From contig NZ_CP029487.1 of NCBI RefSeq assembly GCF_002441855.2, positions 1,984,001 through 2,048,000 on the forward strand: a stretch of 64,000 nucleotides of DNA, given 5' to 3'. Source of the stretch: Eubacterium maltosivorans. GTDB taxonomy: Bacteria; Bacillota; Clostridia; Eubacteriales; Eubacteriaceae. Under the pieces are notes generated by a model. That model was not told where the DNA came from, searched no databases, and saw nothing but the letters and a program-made list of their open reading frames with translations. Position numbers and translations under genes: made by a program. Shown here in pieces: positions 51,069 through 59,651 of the stretch (its first letter is position 1; each line of letters opens with the position of its first letter).

Positions 51069-54000
51069 CTAGATTGTGTTGATGTCTACCAGATCAATAT
51101 CGGCCATTGTCTTATTGGATTCCAGACAATTGAGCAATGCTCTGGCCGTATCGAGAGAGGTCAGCAGACTGATAGAGCTTTCAACAGCCTTTCTTCGCAT
51201 CTTAACCTCGTCCTGTTCTGGCTGGCGGCCTTTTGTAGAAGTGGAGATAACATAGGTTACCTTTCCGCTTTCTAAAAGATCCCCAATGTTTGGCGCTTTT
51301 TCTGCCATGCGCTTAACCACCTTTGCCGGTACATTGTTTTCATTGAGTACCAGCGCAGTGCCGACGGTCGCAAATATCTTAAAGCCCATTTTATGGAACC
51401 GGCGTCCGATGTCCACAATTTCATCTTTATCGCGGTCCCGCACGGTCAGAAGTACCCCGCCGGTACGTTCCATTTTATAACCGGCTGCTACAAGTCCCTT
51501 ATAAACAGCGTCCTCAAATTTTTTGCCAACGCCCAGAACCTCACCGGTTGACTTCATTTCTGGTCCAAGCTGGGTATCAACATCCTGGAGCTTCGCAAAG
51601 CTGAATACCGGCACCTTGACCGCTACATAGTCCTTAACCGGATGGAGGCCGGAGCTGTAGCCCATTTCCTTTAAGGTTGCCCCCATCATAATCCGGGTTG
51701 CAAGGTTAACCATCGGAATATCGGTCACCTTAGAAATATATGGTACGGTTCTTGAAGAACGCGGATTTACCTCGATGACATAAACCTGGCCTTCATAGAC
51801 AACGTACTGGATGTTTACAAGGCCGATAACATGCAGCTCTTTGGCAAGTTTGCCTGTGTAATCAATAATCGTGTCCTTGATTTCCTGAGACAGGGTCTGC
51901 GGCGGATAAACCGAGATGGAGTCCCCAGAGTGGACACCGGCTTTTTCAATATGCTCCATGATCCCAGGGATCAGGTAGTCTGTTCCGTCACAGATGGCGT
52001 CGACTTCGACTTCTGTTCCCATGAGATACTTATCGATCAGCACAGGATTTTCAAGCTCATGTTCGGTAATAATGTTCATATATTCCACAACATCGGCTTC
52101 TTCGTAGGCGATAATCATATTTTGTCCGCCAAGCACATAGGATGGACGAAGGAGTACCGGGAAGCCCAGCCGTTCTGCCACTTTCACAGCTTCTTCAGTC
52201 GTATAGACGGTTTCTCCCTTTGGTCTCGGGATATTGCAGCGTTCCAGCAGATCGTCGAAAAGCTCACGATCCTCAGCGGCGTCGATATATTTGGGGTCTG
52301 TGCCCAAAATGCCGACATTAATTTCATCCAGATGTTTTGTCAGCTTAATGGCTGTCTGTCCCCCGAACTGGACGATGGCGCCGTCTGGCTTTTCCGTCTC
52401 TACGATGGAGCGCACATCCTCTGCTGTGAGAGGCTCAAAATACAGACGGTCTGAGGTATCAAAGTCGGTCGACACCGTTTCCGGATTGTTGTTGACAATG
52501 ATGGCCTCATAGCCCAGCTCTTTTAAGGCCCAGGCACAATGCACAGAACAGTAGTCAAACTCAATCCCCTGGCCGATACGGATTGGTCCAGAACCAAAAA
52601 CAAGGATTTTCTTCTTATCACTCTTATGCTCATCCAGGAAAATTTCCGCTTCGTTTTCTTTATCCATTGTGGAATAAAAATAAGGTGTCTCCGCTTTAAA
52701 TTCCCCAGCACAGGTGTCAACCATTTTAAAGGAAGCATACTGTCTGCCGGTCGGGATCTTTTCACCAGTCAGGCGCTCAATGGTAGAATCCATAAAGCCC
52801 AGCTCACGGGCAACCGCCAGACGTTCCATGCCGCGTTCGTCGCTCAGGCCCTTTTCGCGCAGGTCGCGTTCCATCACGGCCAGATGGCGGAGCTTGTCGA
52901 GGAACCACATATCAATCTGGGTGGCTTCCCAGATTTTTTCCATATCCAGTCCGCGGTACAGGGCTTCATAGACAACGAAGCAGCGTTCATCATCCTTACG
53001 GCCAACCGCTTCCATGATTTCATCATCCGGCGCTTCACGGTATTTTTCGACGCTCAGGGTGTCAAAGCCCAGCTCAACCGAGCGAACAGCTTTCATCATC
53101 GCCTGCTCAAAGCTGTTGCCGATAGACATAATTTCACCGGTTGCCTTCATCTGTGTACCCAAGGTACGCTTAGCGTAAACAAATTTATCGAATGGCCATC
53201 TTGGGAATTTAACAACGATATAGTCAATGACCGGTTCAAAACAAGCCGGCGTTTTACCTGTGATGTCATTCATGATTTCATCCAAAGAGAAGCCCACAGC
53301 GATCAGCGACGCAATCTTGGCGATCGGGTATCCGGTTGCCTTTGAGGCCAGCGCTGAAGAACGGGAAACTCTTGGATTCACCTCGATAACCGCGTAATTG
53401 AAATTTTCCGGGTCCAGTGCGAACTGGCAGTTACAGCCACCCTCTACACCCAGAGCCGAAATAATTTTAAGGGCAGAGGTTCTGAGCATCTGGTATTCCT
53501 TGTCGCTCAGCGTCTGGCATGGCGCCACGACGATGGAATCGCCGGTGTGGATGCCGACCGGGTCAAAGTTTTCCATGGAGCAGACGGTAATAACATTCCC
53601 TTTGCTGTCACGCATGACTTCAAATTCGATTTCTTTCCAGCCGGAAATGCCGCGTTCAACCAGAATCTGGGTGATCGGCGACAGGCGCAGGCCGTTGGTG
53701 GCAATTTCATGAAGCTGTTCCGGATTATCGGCAATCCCACCGCCGGTTCCGCCTAAGGTAAAGGCTGGACGGACGATGACCGGGTAGCCCATGGTGGAGG
53801 CGAAATCCAGGGCGTCCTCAACGGTTGTAACGACCTTTGAGGGAATGACCGGTTCTCCGATTTCTTTCATCATGTCTTTAAATTCCTGACGGTCCTCTGC
53901 CTTGTCAATGGTCTCGACATTGGCGCCCAGCAGCTTCACATTATGTTCGTCTAAAAAGCCTTCCTTGGCGAGCTGCATGGATAAGGTCAGGCCTGTCTGC

Positions 54001-54275
54001 CCGCCAAGGGTGGAGAGGATGCTGTCTGGTTTTTCCAGGAGGATAACCCGTTTAACGACATCCAGTGTCAATGGCTCAATATAGATTTTATCGGCCATGG
54101 CCTTATCGGTCATGATGGTAGCCGGGTTTGAATTAATGAGAATAACCTCAAGACCAACCGCCTTCAAGGCTTTGCAGGCCTGGGTACCGGCATAGTCAAA
54201 TTCTGCCGCCTGGCCAATTACAATCGGGCCAGACCCGATGACAAGTACACGCTTAATATCATTTCTTAAAGGCAT
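51069..54275 (-). CDS. carB: Carbamoyl-phosphate synthase large subunit
   Basis: A 1068-residue enzyme that makes carbamoyl phosphate for pyrimidines and arginine. Two homologous halves each start with a GSGPI nucleotide/biotin-carboxylase-like motif (near residues 13 and 560) and carry an ATP-grasp domain (RPAFTLGGTGGG; RPSYVLGGQNM). The C-terminal MGS-fold domain (about 935 on) is the allosteric site. The start overlaps the carA end by 10 bases. Length is standard. Confidence 0.97.
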   Translation of the reverse strand: MPLRNDIKRVLVIGSGPIVIGQAAEFDYAGTQACKALKAVGLEVILINSNPATIMTDKAMADKIYIEPLTLDVVKRVILLEKPDSILSTLGGQTGLTLSMQLAKEGFLDEHNVKLLGANVETIDKAEDRQEFKDMMKEIGEPVIPSKVVTTVEDALDFASTMGYPVIVRPAFTLGGTGGGIADNPEQLHEIATNGLRLSPITQILVERGISGWKEIEFEVMRDSKGNVITVCSMENFDPVGIHTGDSIVVAPCQTLSDKEYQMLRTSALKIISALGVEGGCNCQFALDPENFNYAVIEVNPRVSRSSALASKATGYPIAKIASLIAVGFSLDEIMNDITGKTPACFEPVIDYIVVKFPRWPFDKFVYAKRTLGTQMKATGEIMSIGNSFEQAMMKAVRSVELGFDTLSVEKYREAPDDEIMEAVGRKDDERCFVVYEALYRGLDMEKIWEATQIDMWFLDKLRHLAVMERDLREKGLSDERGMERLAVARELGFMDSTIERLTGEKIPTGRQYASFKMVDTCAGEFKAETPYFYSTMDKENEAEIFLDEHKSDKKKILVFGSGPIRIGQGIEFDYCSVHCAWALKELGYEAIIVNNNPETVSTDFDTSDRLYFEPLTAEDVRSIVETEKPDGAIVQFGGQTAIKLTKHLDEINVGILGTDPKYIDAAEDRELFDDLLERCNIPRPKGETVYTTEEAVKVAERLGFPVLLRPSYVLGGQNMIIAYEEADVVEYMNIITEHELENPVLIDKYLMGTEVEVDAICDGTDYLIPGIMEHIEKAGVHSGDSISVYPPQTLSQEIKDTIIDYTGKLAKELHVIGLVNIQYVVYEGQVYVIEVNPRSSRTVPYISKVTDIPMVNLATRIMMGATLKEMGYSSGLHPVKDYVAVKVPVFSFAKLQDVDTQLGPEMKSTGEVLGVGKKFEDAVYKGLVAAGYKMERTGGVLLTVRDRDKDEIVDIGRRFHKMGFKIFATVGTALVLNENNVPAKVVKRMAEKAPNIGDLLESGKVTYVISTSTKGRQPEQDEVKMRRKAVESSISLLTSLDTARALLNCLESNKTMADIDLVDINTI

Positions 54276-55378
54276 CCCTGTTGTCCCCTTTCCATTAAAT
54301 CCGAAAAACGTTCAAATAAATATCCTGTATCATTGGGGCCTGCGCTGGCTTCCGGATGAAACTGCACGGTAAAAGCCGGAATGTTTTTATAGGCAATCCC
54401 CTCACAGCTGCCGTCATTCATATTGACATGGGAGATGGTTCCCACATCCTCCGGAATGCTCTCAACGGCGTAGCCGTGGTTCTGGCTGGTAATAAAGACC
54501 CGATCCTTGGATAAATCCTTAACCGGCTGGTTCAGTCCGCGGTGTCCGTATTTCATTTTGCGGGTGGTGCCGCCCATGGCCAGGGCCAGCAGCTGGTGTC
54601 CCAGACAGATGCCGAAAATCGGCTTGCCGTAGGCGATGAAGTCCTGAATGTTTTTAATGATTTCCACATTGTCTTCGGGATTTCCGGGGCCGTTGCTCAG
54701 CATGATGCCGTCTGGATTCAGTCTTCGGATATCATCGACCGTGGAGTTAGCCGGCATAACCGTCACATTACAGCCGATCTGCAGCAGCATTCTGAGGATA
54801 TTGTGCTTGTAGCCATAATCCATGAGCGCGACATGGTTTGCGCGGTTTTCACGGGTATAGAACCAGCCCTTTTTCTTCTGGGTAACCACCTGTACTGGAT
54901 TGACCACCTTATAATTCCGGATCTGCTCCAGCAGCGCTTCTTTTTTCTCATAGACGTCCTCGGTGGTGATGGCGCCGTTCATGGTGCCAAACTCACGAAT
55001 CTTGCGGGTGAGGGCGCGGGTATCAATATCCCAGATACCGATTTTACCCTGCTTTACAAGAAAGTCATTAATCGTGGCTGTGGTTCTGAAGTTTGATGGT
55101 TCCTCGCACCATTCCTTTACAATGTAGCCATTTACCCAGCTTTTTTCTGATTCCATGTCGTCATTATTGACCCCATAATTTCCAATAAGCGGGTAAGTCT
55201 GAAGCACGATCTGTCCATAATAGGACGGGTCTGTCAGAACTTCCTGATACCCGGTCATTCCGGTTGTAAAGACAATCTCCCCAATGGTGGTGCCTTCGCA
55301 GCCGAAATTGTAGCCTTCGTAAACCGTCCCGTCCGACAACAAAATGTAGGCGCGCTTGTCACGTTTAAAATAAGACAT
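54266..55378 (-). CDS. carA: Carbamoyl-phosphate synthase small subunit
   Basis: A 370-residue glutaminase subunit. The C-terminal class I amidotransferase domain has FGICLGHQLLALA (nucleophile Cys) and VQFHPEASAGP (His and Glu). It supplies ammonia to CarB through a tunnel. GGAGGAG precedes the ATG at 55378. A terminator hairpin lies between purA and this gene; no PyrR-like leader was recognised. Confidence 0.97.
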   Translation of the reverse strand: MSYFKRDKRAYILLSDGTVYEGYNFGCEGTTIGEIVFTTGMTGYQEVLTDPSYYGQIVLQTYPLIGNYGVNNDDMESEKSWVNGYIVKEWCEEPSNFRTTATINDFLVKQGKIGIWDIDTRALTRKIREFGTMNGAITTEDVYEKKEALLEQIRNYKVVNPVQVVTQKKKGWFYTRENRANHVALMDYGYKHNILRMLLQIGCNVTVMPANSTVDDIRRLNPDGIMLSNGPGNPEDNVEIIKNIQDFIAYGKPIFGICLGHQLLALAMGGTTRKMKYGHRGLNQPVKDLSKDRVFITSQNHGYAVESIPEDVGTISHVNMNDGSCEGIAYKNIPAFTVQFHPEASAGPNDTGYLFERFSDLMERGQQGCL

Positions 55379-55417
55379 TTTCTCCTCCTCTATTTTTCCT
55401 TCAACTTTTATACTTAC

Positions 55418-55452
55418 AAAAAGAGAATAATGCAGGCAGCATTATCCTCTTT
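55418..55452 (-). terminator. Terminator between purA and carA
   Basis: AAGAG-ATAATGC pairs with GCATTAT-CTCTT across a short loop, followed by TTTTTG on the minus strand. It may be leaky or attenuator-like, because no clear promoter is seen between it and carA. Confidence 0.75.
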
Positions 55453-55468
55453 AAATTATTTCGTTTCC

Positions 55469-56734
55469 CTAAACAGCTAACTCTTCGCGATCTGGGCCAA
55501 CGCCGACGTAACCAACTGTGGTTCCGACCAGCTCTTCAATTGTCTTAATGTATTTTTTCGCATTTTCCGGCAAATCTTCAATCTTCCGGATTTCTTTGGT
55601 GGAACACATCCAGCCCGGCAGGGTTTCGTAAACCGGCTTTACACGTTCCAGCTCTTCGGTGTTCGGGAAATAGTCAATGACCTCACCATCCAGCTCATAG
55701 GCAATACACACCTTAATTTGCGGAAGGTTATCCAACTTATCAATTTTACACAATGCCAAAGTATCAAATCCGTTGATTAAATTTGTATATTTAAGCACCG
55801 GAATATCTAACCAGCCCAGACGTCTGGAGCGTCCTGTTCTGGCGCCAAATTCGTCATCCGGCTGATCACCGGTTCCCCTTATCAGGTCGATGTCTCCCTC
55901 AAATTCCTCTGTCGGGAAGGGGCCTGCCCCCACAGCGCTCGAAAAGGCCTTGGCCACACCGATGACACGATCAATTTTTTTGGCTGAGAAGCCGCCGCTT
56001 ACAGCCGCGTAAGCCGCTGTGGGGTTGGAGGATGTCACATAGGGGTAAATGCCCAGGTCAATATCCTTCATGGCTGCCAGCTGGCCTTCGAATAATATAT
56101 TCTTACCAGCATCAATATAACGGTGCAGGTAACGGATCGGGTCCACAATCATGGCTGCAAAGCGCTCTGCCCATTGCTCACATTTTTCATAGAGAAAATC
56201 AACGGTATAATTTTCAGCGCCGTAAGCCCGCATCTGGTTGTTGATGACCGGGACAATGGCCTCCAGCTTCTTTCTGGCAGAATCCAGATTGAGTAAATCC
56301 TCAAAACGCAAGTTTTTACGCAGAGCTTTATAGGAATAAGCCTGGCCAATCCCGCGTTTGGTGGTACCGATACCGCCAGATGCTTCCATCAGCTCATCCA
56401 GCTTCTGATGATAGGGCATCAGGATATGGGCCTTACCGGATATTTTCAACCCGCTCATTCCGACGCCGGCATCTTCAATCTGCTTGATTTCATCTTCCAG
56501 AACATCCGGATTCACCACTGTACCTGTACCGATTAAGCACTCGCCGCCTTCATTAAAGATACCGCTTGGAATCAGATGCAGCTTGAACACGCCGTGCTCG
56601 TTGATAACCGTATGGCCGGCGTTATCCCCGCCCTGGAAACGGACGATCAGATCACAGTCCTTTGACAGGTAGTCAATCATTTTGCCTTTACCTTCGTCGC
56701 CCCACTGTGCTCCAACTAATACAGAAATTGACAT
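55469..56734 (-). CDS. purA: Adenylosuccinate synthetase
   Basis: A 421-residue GTP-dependent enzyme joining IMP and aspartate in AMP synthesis. It has the P-loop variant QWGDEGKGK, GDNAGHTV (catalytic His), GTTKRGIGQAYS and GARTGRSRRLGWLD. Length and motifs are normal. The ATG at 56734 is preceded by GGAAGGAA. It is monocistronic by the terminator behind it. Confidence 0.97.
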   Translation of the reverse strand: MSISVLVGAQWGDEGKGKMIDYLSKDCDLIVRFQGGDNAGHTVINEHGVFKLHLIPSGIFNEGGECLIGTGTVVNPDVLEDEIKQIEDAGVGMSGLKISGKAHILMPYHQKLDELMEASGGIGTTKRGIGQAYSYKALRKNLRFEDLLNLDSARKKLEAIVPVINNQMRAYGAENYTVDFLYEKCEQWAERFAAMIVDPIRYLHRYIDAGKNILFEGQLAAMKDIDLGIYPYVTSSNPTAAYAAVSGGFSAKKIDRVIGVAKAFSSAVGAGPFPTEEFEGDIDLIRGTGDQPDDEFGARTGRSRRLGWLDIPVLKYTNLINGFDTLALCKIDKLDNLPQIKVCIAYELDGEVIDYFPNTEELERVKPVYETLPGWMCSTKEIRKIEDLPENAKKYIKTIEELVGTTVGYVGVGPDREELAV

Positions 56735-56832
56735 TGTATCATTCCTTCCTCAATATAAGAAGCAGTTCCTTATATCATTCGATTCATTTGCATATTCATA
56801 CATTTTTTATGCATCTCTTTTGAGACCGCACA

Positions 56833-56861
56833 TATTATACCACATAATTTTTTCCTTGTCT
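56833..56861 (-). promoter_or_regulatory. Promoter of purA
   Basis: Minus strand GAGACA, 17 bases, TATAAT. It leaves a leader of about 90 bases with a small ATATAAG/CTTATAT hairpin. No known purine riboswitch was recognised. Confidence 0.6.
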
Positions 56862-57035
56862 CTAAAAACCTCTCAAAATCTGAGCCTTAAGACAATTTTG
56901 AAAACATTTAATATGGCCGGAAGGCCATTTGCCCACGATTTTTTTGAAAACGGGCACTGCATAGTTATTTATGAACCGGCCGGGCCGGCGGTTCCATCTG
57001 GCTACCTATTTATATGTGCCATAAAATATGCGCCA

Positions 57036-57067
57036 TAAAAAAGGAGGCTGTGGTTTCACAGCCTCTT
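57036..57067 (-). terminator. Terminator of an unassigned minus-strand transcript
   Basis: AGGCTGTG / CACAGCCT with a four-base loop, followed on the minus strand by CCTTTTTTA. No gene ends nearby, so it probably ends the transcript starting near 57413. Confidence 0.8.
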
Positions 57068-57286
57068 ACACGTTGTCTCTTCCCCTCTACTCCACCGGAT
57101 CGTGGCTTAAAAGAAACAATGTCAGGATTTCTTCTGCATAGCAGACGCGACAGGAGCGAATGAGCAAAAGCTATCCATTATCCGTCCGTCCTTTCGGAAA
57201 ATAAAAACTGCGCATGGCAGCTACCCACACACAGTTAAGAAAGTTCAAGAAAAAACTCAACAATAACACAAAATTAAGAACAGCTA

Positions 57287-57315
57287 TTGAATAAAGAAAG
57301 AAAATAGCATATAAT
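57287..57315 (+). promoter_or_regulatory. Plus-strand promoter of the small RNA
   Basis: TTGAAT, 17 bases, TATAAT. The predicted start near 57322 coincides with the first base pair of the folded element. Confidence 0.65.
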
Positions 57316-57320
57316 TAACT

Positions 57321-57404
57321 TTGCGGTACTCCTCAGGAGGTGTGGTGCCCAGACACCGCATTGCCGTATTGTGGTAGTGACACAGTACGGATGCCGCAAT
57401 TTTT
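57321..57404 (+). ncRNA. Putative small structured RNA, family not recognised
   Basis: About 80 bases closed by TTGCGG (57321-57326) and CCGCAA (57394-57399), directly followed by TTTTTATTT. Inside are three hairpins: CTCC/GGAG, GGTG/CACC (loop CCCAGA) and CCGTA-TGT/ACA-TACGG, so it can fold as a four-helix junction ending in a terminator. With the promoter just upstream, this is a complete compact RNA gene. It is not a tRNA (no GTTC arm), and does not match SRP, 6S, tmRNA or riboswitch cores I know. An opposing promoter makes an antisense transcript over it. Confidence 0.55.
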
Positions 57405-57419
57405 ATTTCTATACTCTTT

Positions 57420-57448
57420 ATTATAGAATAGATTGAAATAATATGCAA
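57420..57448 (-). promoter_or_regulatory. Minus-strand promoter facing the small RNA
   Basis: Minus strand TTGCAT, 17 bases, TATAAT. A transcript from about 57413 would cross the whole small RNA in antisense and could run to the terminator at 57036-57067, about 370 bases. Confidence 0.62.
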
Positions 57449-57534
57449 TTCTTATTTGTTTTTTCAGGCTAATAGTTTTTTTCGTATGCTATTTTATCTT
57501 TCAGCGTTTTACTGTTTTTGATTCCCTCCTCTCC

Positions 57535-58128
57535 TCAACGCCAGATTTCGCAGTGGTCAAACTGCTGATCCGGGTATTCGATGACTCCAAGCCCCAGCGC
57601 CCGGGCCGCGGCGGCCACCTCGTCATAGGGCACGCCGGGACAGTACAGGTCGGCCGCATGACCGGACAGGTGCCAGGAGGCCGCAATGCCGCCTACCTCC
57701 GCATTGCGCTTTTCACAGCGAACGCCTGAGGTGATGATGATGGGCTGGTCAAAATAACACCGCAGCGCCTCGATTTTCTCTAAAAGCTCTTGGTCCATGG
57801 CCGCGGGCCAGCCGTCACAGTAGCCCGCGCAGTCACAGGCGTACTCGTCCATGAGAAAGTGGGCCGAGGCCCAGGGGCCGTCGGTGAGGATGGGGTCCTC
57901 GGGCAGGGGGTGGTCGATGACGGCTCCGTCCTGAGGCGTTTCCTGTGGCTCCGGCGCTGGTACGGCTGGTTCTGGCGCCTGCGGCTCTGTTTCCGAAGCT
58001 GATGGCTGCGGCGCTTTATCCGGTACCTCCTCCAGCGCAAAGCCCAGCCCTGTGAGAAAAACGCAGGAAATCAGGATCAGAATTGAGAGGATTAATCTTC
58101 GGCTGATGGTTTTATAAAAATTTTTCAT
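57535..58128 (-). CDS. Membrane-anchored M15-type peptidase
   Basis: A 197-residue protein from the ATG at 58128, which follows GGGAG; the longer frame to 58170 has no ribosome site. An N-terminal helix (about 11-31) is a signal or anchor, then comes a Pro/Glu-rich linker (about 33-80) and a peptidase M15 domain with SGVRCEKRN, SWHLSGHAADL (zinc ligands H153 and D160) and a final DHCEIW (H192). Such domains cut peptidoglycan cross-links, often as phage endolysins or D,D-carboxypeptidases. It lies beyond the terminator of the sigma factor operon but on the same strand. Its Cys pairs (CDCAGYC) are unusual for the family. Confidence 0.82.
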   Translation of the reverse strand: MKNFYKTISRRLILSILILISCVFLTGLGFALEEVPDKAPQPSASETEPQAPEPAVPAPEPQETPQDGAVIDHPLPEDPILTDGPWASAHFLMDEYACDCAGYCDGWPAAMDQELLEKIEALRCYFDQPIIITSGVRCEKRNAEVGGIAASWHLSGHAADLYCPGVPYDEVAAAARALGLGVIEYPDQQFDHCEIWR

Positions 58129-58181
58129 TTGGGTTCTCCCTTCTTGAATGCGTGGATGGCGGATCCTCAACGATCCACTAA

Positions 58182-58207
58182 AAAAAGGGGGCTTTCGCCC
58201 CCTTTTT
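58182..58207 (-). terminator. Terminator of the sigma factor operon
   Basis: AAAAAGGGGGC / GCCCCCTTTTT with a TTTC loop. The DUF2922 stop codon overlaps its edge. Confidence 0.9.
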
Positions 58208-58436
58208 ACTCAACGGCTACGTCGGTAGTGGTGGTGTCCACGCGCTTGGCGCCGGACAGCTTGGCGAGGGCGAAGCCGTCGGGCTGGAAGATGTTGTCGG
58301 CTACGATGCCGGCCGCCGCTGTTTTTATCTCCGCATCGGTGATGCCCTCTCGGTAGTCTGGGATGGTCATTCGGTACTCTTTGCCGCTTTCGGTGGTAAA
58401 AATCAGGTTCAGGTCTTTTTTTGTGGTTATTGCCAT
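58206..58436 (-). CDS. DUF2922 small protein
   Basis: A 76-residue protein. The LNLIFTTESGKEYRMTIPDYREGIT start, the DAEIKTAAAGIVADNIF middle and the TTTDVAVE end match DUF2922. These proteins have no known function and are usually encoded beside DUF1659 proteins, as here (61 bases apart). Predicted small, soluble, beta-alpha fold; no signal peptide. Last gene before a strong terminator, so it should be the final product of the operon with the sigma factor. The chosen ATG has AAGGAGA upstream. Confidence 0.82.
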   Translation of the reverse strand: MAITTKKDLNLIFTTESGKEYRMTIPDYREGITDAEIKTAAAGIVADNIFQPDGFALAKLSGAKRVDTTTTDVAVE

Positions 58437-58497
58437 GGTTTATCTCCTTTTCTTATCCTTGCTTTTATCTGTTTTCGGCTGCTGTGTGCTTTCTTTT

Positions 58498-58722
58498 TTA
58501 CTCGGTTTTTGTAATGTCGCTGGCGGTGATGCGCTCACAGCCCTCGCCAATGGGCTCCTGCATGGAAATGATGTGCCCGTAGGCACTGTCCAGCTGTTCC
58601 TTGGTGGCGTCGTGCCTTACGTCGCCGTAGGTTTTGCTTCCGCGTTCAATTTTTCCTTCTTTTTCGCCATAGTTTACCTTTACTTTGAGTTTTGTGTCTT
58701 TCAGGTTTTCTTCGACTGCCAT
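58498..58722 (-). CDS. DUF1659 small protein
   Basis: A 74-residue protein with KLKVKVNYGEKEG, the KTYGDVRHDAT turn and DSAYGHIISM, matching DUF1659. Function unknown. It stands between the sigma factor gene (89 bases upstream) and the DUF2922 gene. The pair DUF1659/DUF2922 recurs in Firmicutes, often near YvrJ-family or sigma genes; no YvrJ-like frame is visible here. The ATG has AAAGGAG upstream. The 89-base spacer is A/T-rich and could hold a dedicated promoter recognised by the sigma factor itself (inference). Confidence 0.8.
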   Translation of the reverse strand: MAVEENLKDTKLKVKVNYGEKEGKIERGSKTYGDVRHDATKEQLDSAYGHIISMQEPIGEGCERITASDITKTE

Positions 58723-58811
58723 GTGTATTTCTCCTTTTTGGGTTTGTATTTTGTGTGGCGTTTTGCCCTACACTATATACATACTTTTTTTTTTGAAAAT
58801 ATCAACGCTTT

Positions 58812-59441
58812 TCACAAAACTTTTTTTATTTTTTTTAAGGCGCGGTCGCGGCGCTGGTTTACCGCCTGGGGACTGATGCCTTCTGTTTCGGCGATTTCGG
58901 TCTGGGTCATGCCCTCGTAGTAGTGCTTTTCCAGCACGCTGCGGTAGCTGGGACTTAAGCGGCTCAGCCCCCTGGCGAGCTTTTTCCGGCTCGTGCTTTT
59001 TTCCTCGCGCTGGATATAATCGGCCTCGAGGTTTGTCGCTTTATCGGGCAGCACCTCGGCATAGGTTAGGCCCTGTCTCCCCGGCACCTGATCGTCAAGG
59101 GTTGTATCGGGTTTGACGGAATGGTTAAACTGGCCGTGCTGCCACTTTCTGTAATACTGGCGCAGGTGCGCCTGGATAAAGGCGTTAAAGCTGGCGCCAC
59201 GCCTGGGGTCAAACTTTTTCAGGCCCTCCATAAAGGCGATGACGCCGTCCTGAAAGGCGTCCTCGAACTGGTCGTCATGGATCCCTGAGCGGCTGAGGGT
59301 GGCCAGTATCAGCGGCCTGAAGGCCATGACCAGCAGCTGGCCCGCGGTACTGCCGCTTTCTCTTTCCGGGCTGCCGTCCGGATATTCCTGCCCGTTTTTA
59401 CAGGTTTTTACCAAATCGTCAATCACCTTGTAGTTACTCAA
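58812..59441 (-). CDS. Sigma-70 family RNA polymerase sigma factor
   Basis: A 209-residue sigma factor with region 2 at about residues 35-105 (FEDAFQDGVIAFMEGLKKFDPRRGASFNAFI) and region 4 at about 150-205 (LSPSYRSVLEKHYYEGMTQTEIAETEGISPQAV, a clear helix-turn-helix). Regions 1 and 3 are missing or reduced, as in accessory sigma factors. The start is TTG at 59441, six bases after AGGAGG. It is preceded by the 66-residue gene at nine bases and followed by DUF1659/DUF2922. It probably directs transcription of this accessory region. Its promoter target is unknown; no anti-sigma gene is visible. Confidence 0.85.
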   Translation of the reverse strand: MSNYKVIDDLVKTCKNGQEYPDGSPERESGSTAGQLLVMAFRPLILATLSRSGIHDDQFEDAFQDGVIAFMEGLKKFDPRRGASFNAFIQAHLRQYYRKWQHGQFNHSVKPDTTLDDQVPGRQGLTYAEVLPDKATNLEADYIQREEKSTSRKKLARGLSRLSPSYRSVLEKHYYEGMTQTEIAETEGISPQAVNQRRDRALKKIKKVL

Positions 59442-59450
59442 ATAAGCCTC

Positions 59451-59651
59451 CTATTCGTCCTCATAGACGTCTGTAATCTCAAGCACAATGCCGGGAAAGC
59501 GGTCCTCGACGGCGGCGCTGAGGTCGTTGAACAGGTCCTCGGCTTCCTCGGCGCTGCGGGCGTAAAAGCCGGCTTTCATAAGACATTCGGCCTCGACCAT
59601 GTAGCTTCTTTTTCTGCGGACCAGACTGGGTCCGGTGCCGTATCGGTTCAT
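59451..59651 (-). CDS. Small acidic protein, unknown
   Basis: A 66-residue protein from the ATG at 59651, which has AAAGGAG upstream and overlaps the previous stop by four bases (ATGA). The N-terminal third is basic (LVRRKRSY) and the rest acidic, ending ITDVYEDE. I recognise no family. It lies between the replication-like protein and the sigma factor in a tightly packed operon, so a regulatory or adaptor role is possible but unsupported. Confidence 0.65.
   Translation of the reverse strand: MNRYGTGPSLVRRKRSYMVEAECLMKAGFYARSAEEAEDLFNDLSAAVEDRFPGIVLEITDVYEDE

Larger units (their letters stand above)
56735..57534. other. 800-base gap with promoters, terminator and a folded RNA element
   Basis: No convincing protein gene. 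Contents from left to right: purA leader and promoter, a G+C-rich inverted repeat around 56980 (arms GAACCG and CGGTTC), a minus-strand terminator at 57036-57067, about 200 bases of unassigned sequence, and the face-to-face promoters around a hairpin-rich element at 57321-57399. Confidence 0.7.

Noticed and set aside
51831-52454. 207-residue plus-strand frame in carB, and similar long shadows at 52539-53345 and 54542-55096
   Set aside because: They are antisense to the well-conserved carB and carA genes with no start signals.
57122-57178. 18-residue minus-strand frame with AAAGGA upstream, as a possible type I toxin
   Set aside because: It lacks the hydrophobic segment expected of such toxins, and the spacing to the ribosome site is long. 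Kept only as part of the unassigned transcript.
58363-58920. 185-residue hydrophobic plus-strand frame
   Set aside because: It is antisense to DUF2922, DUF1659 and the sigma factor end, which have family motifs and ribosome sites.
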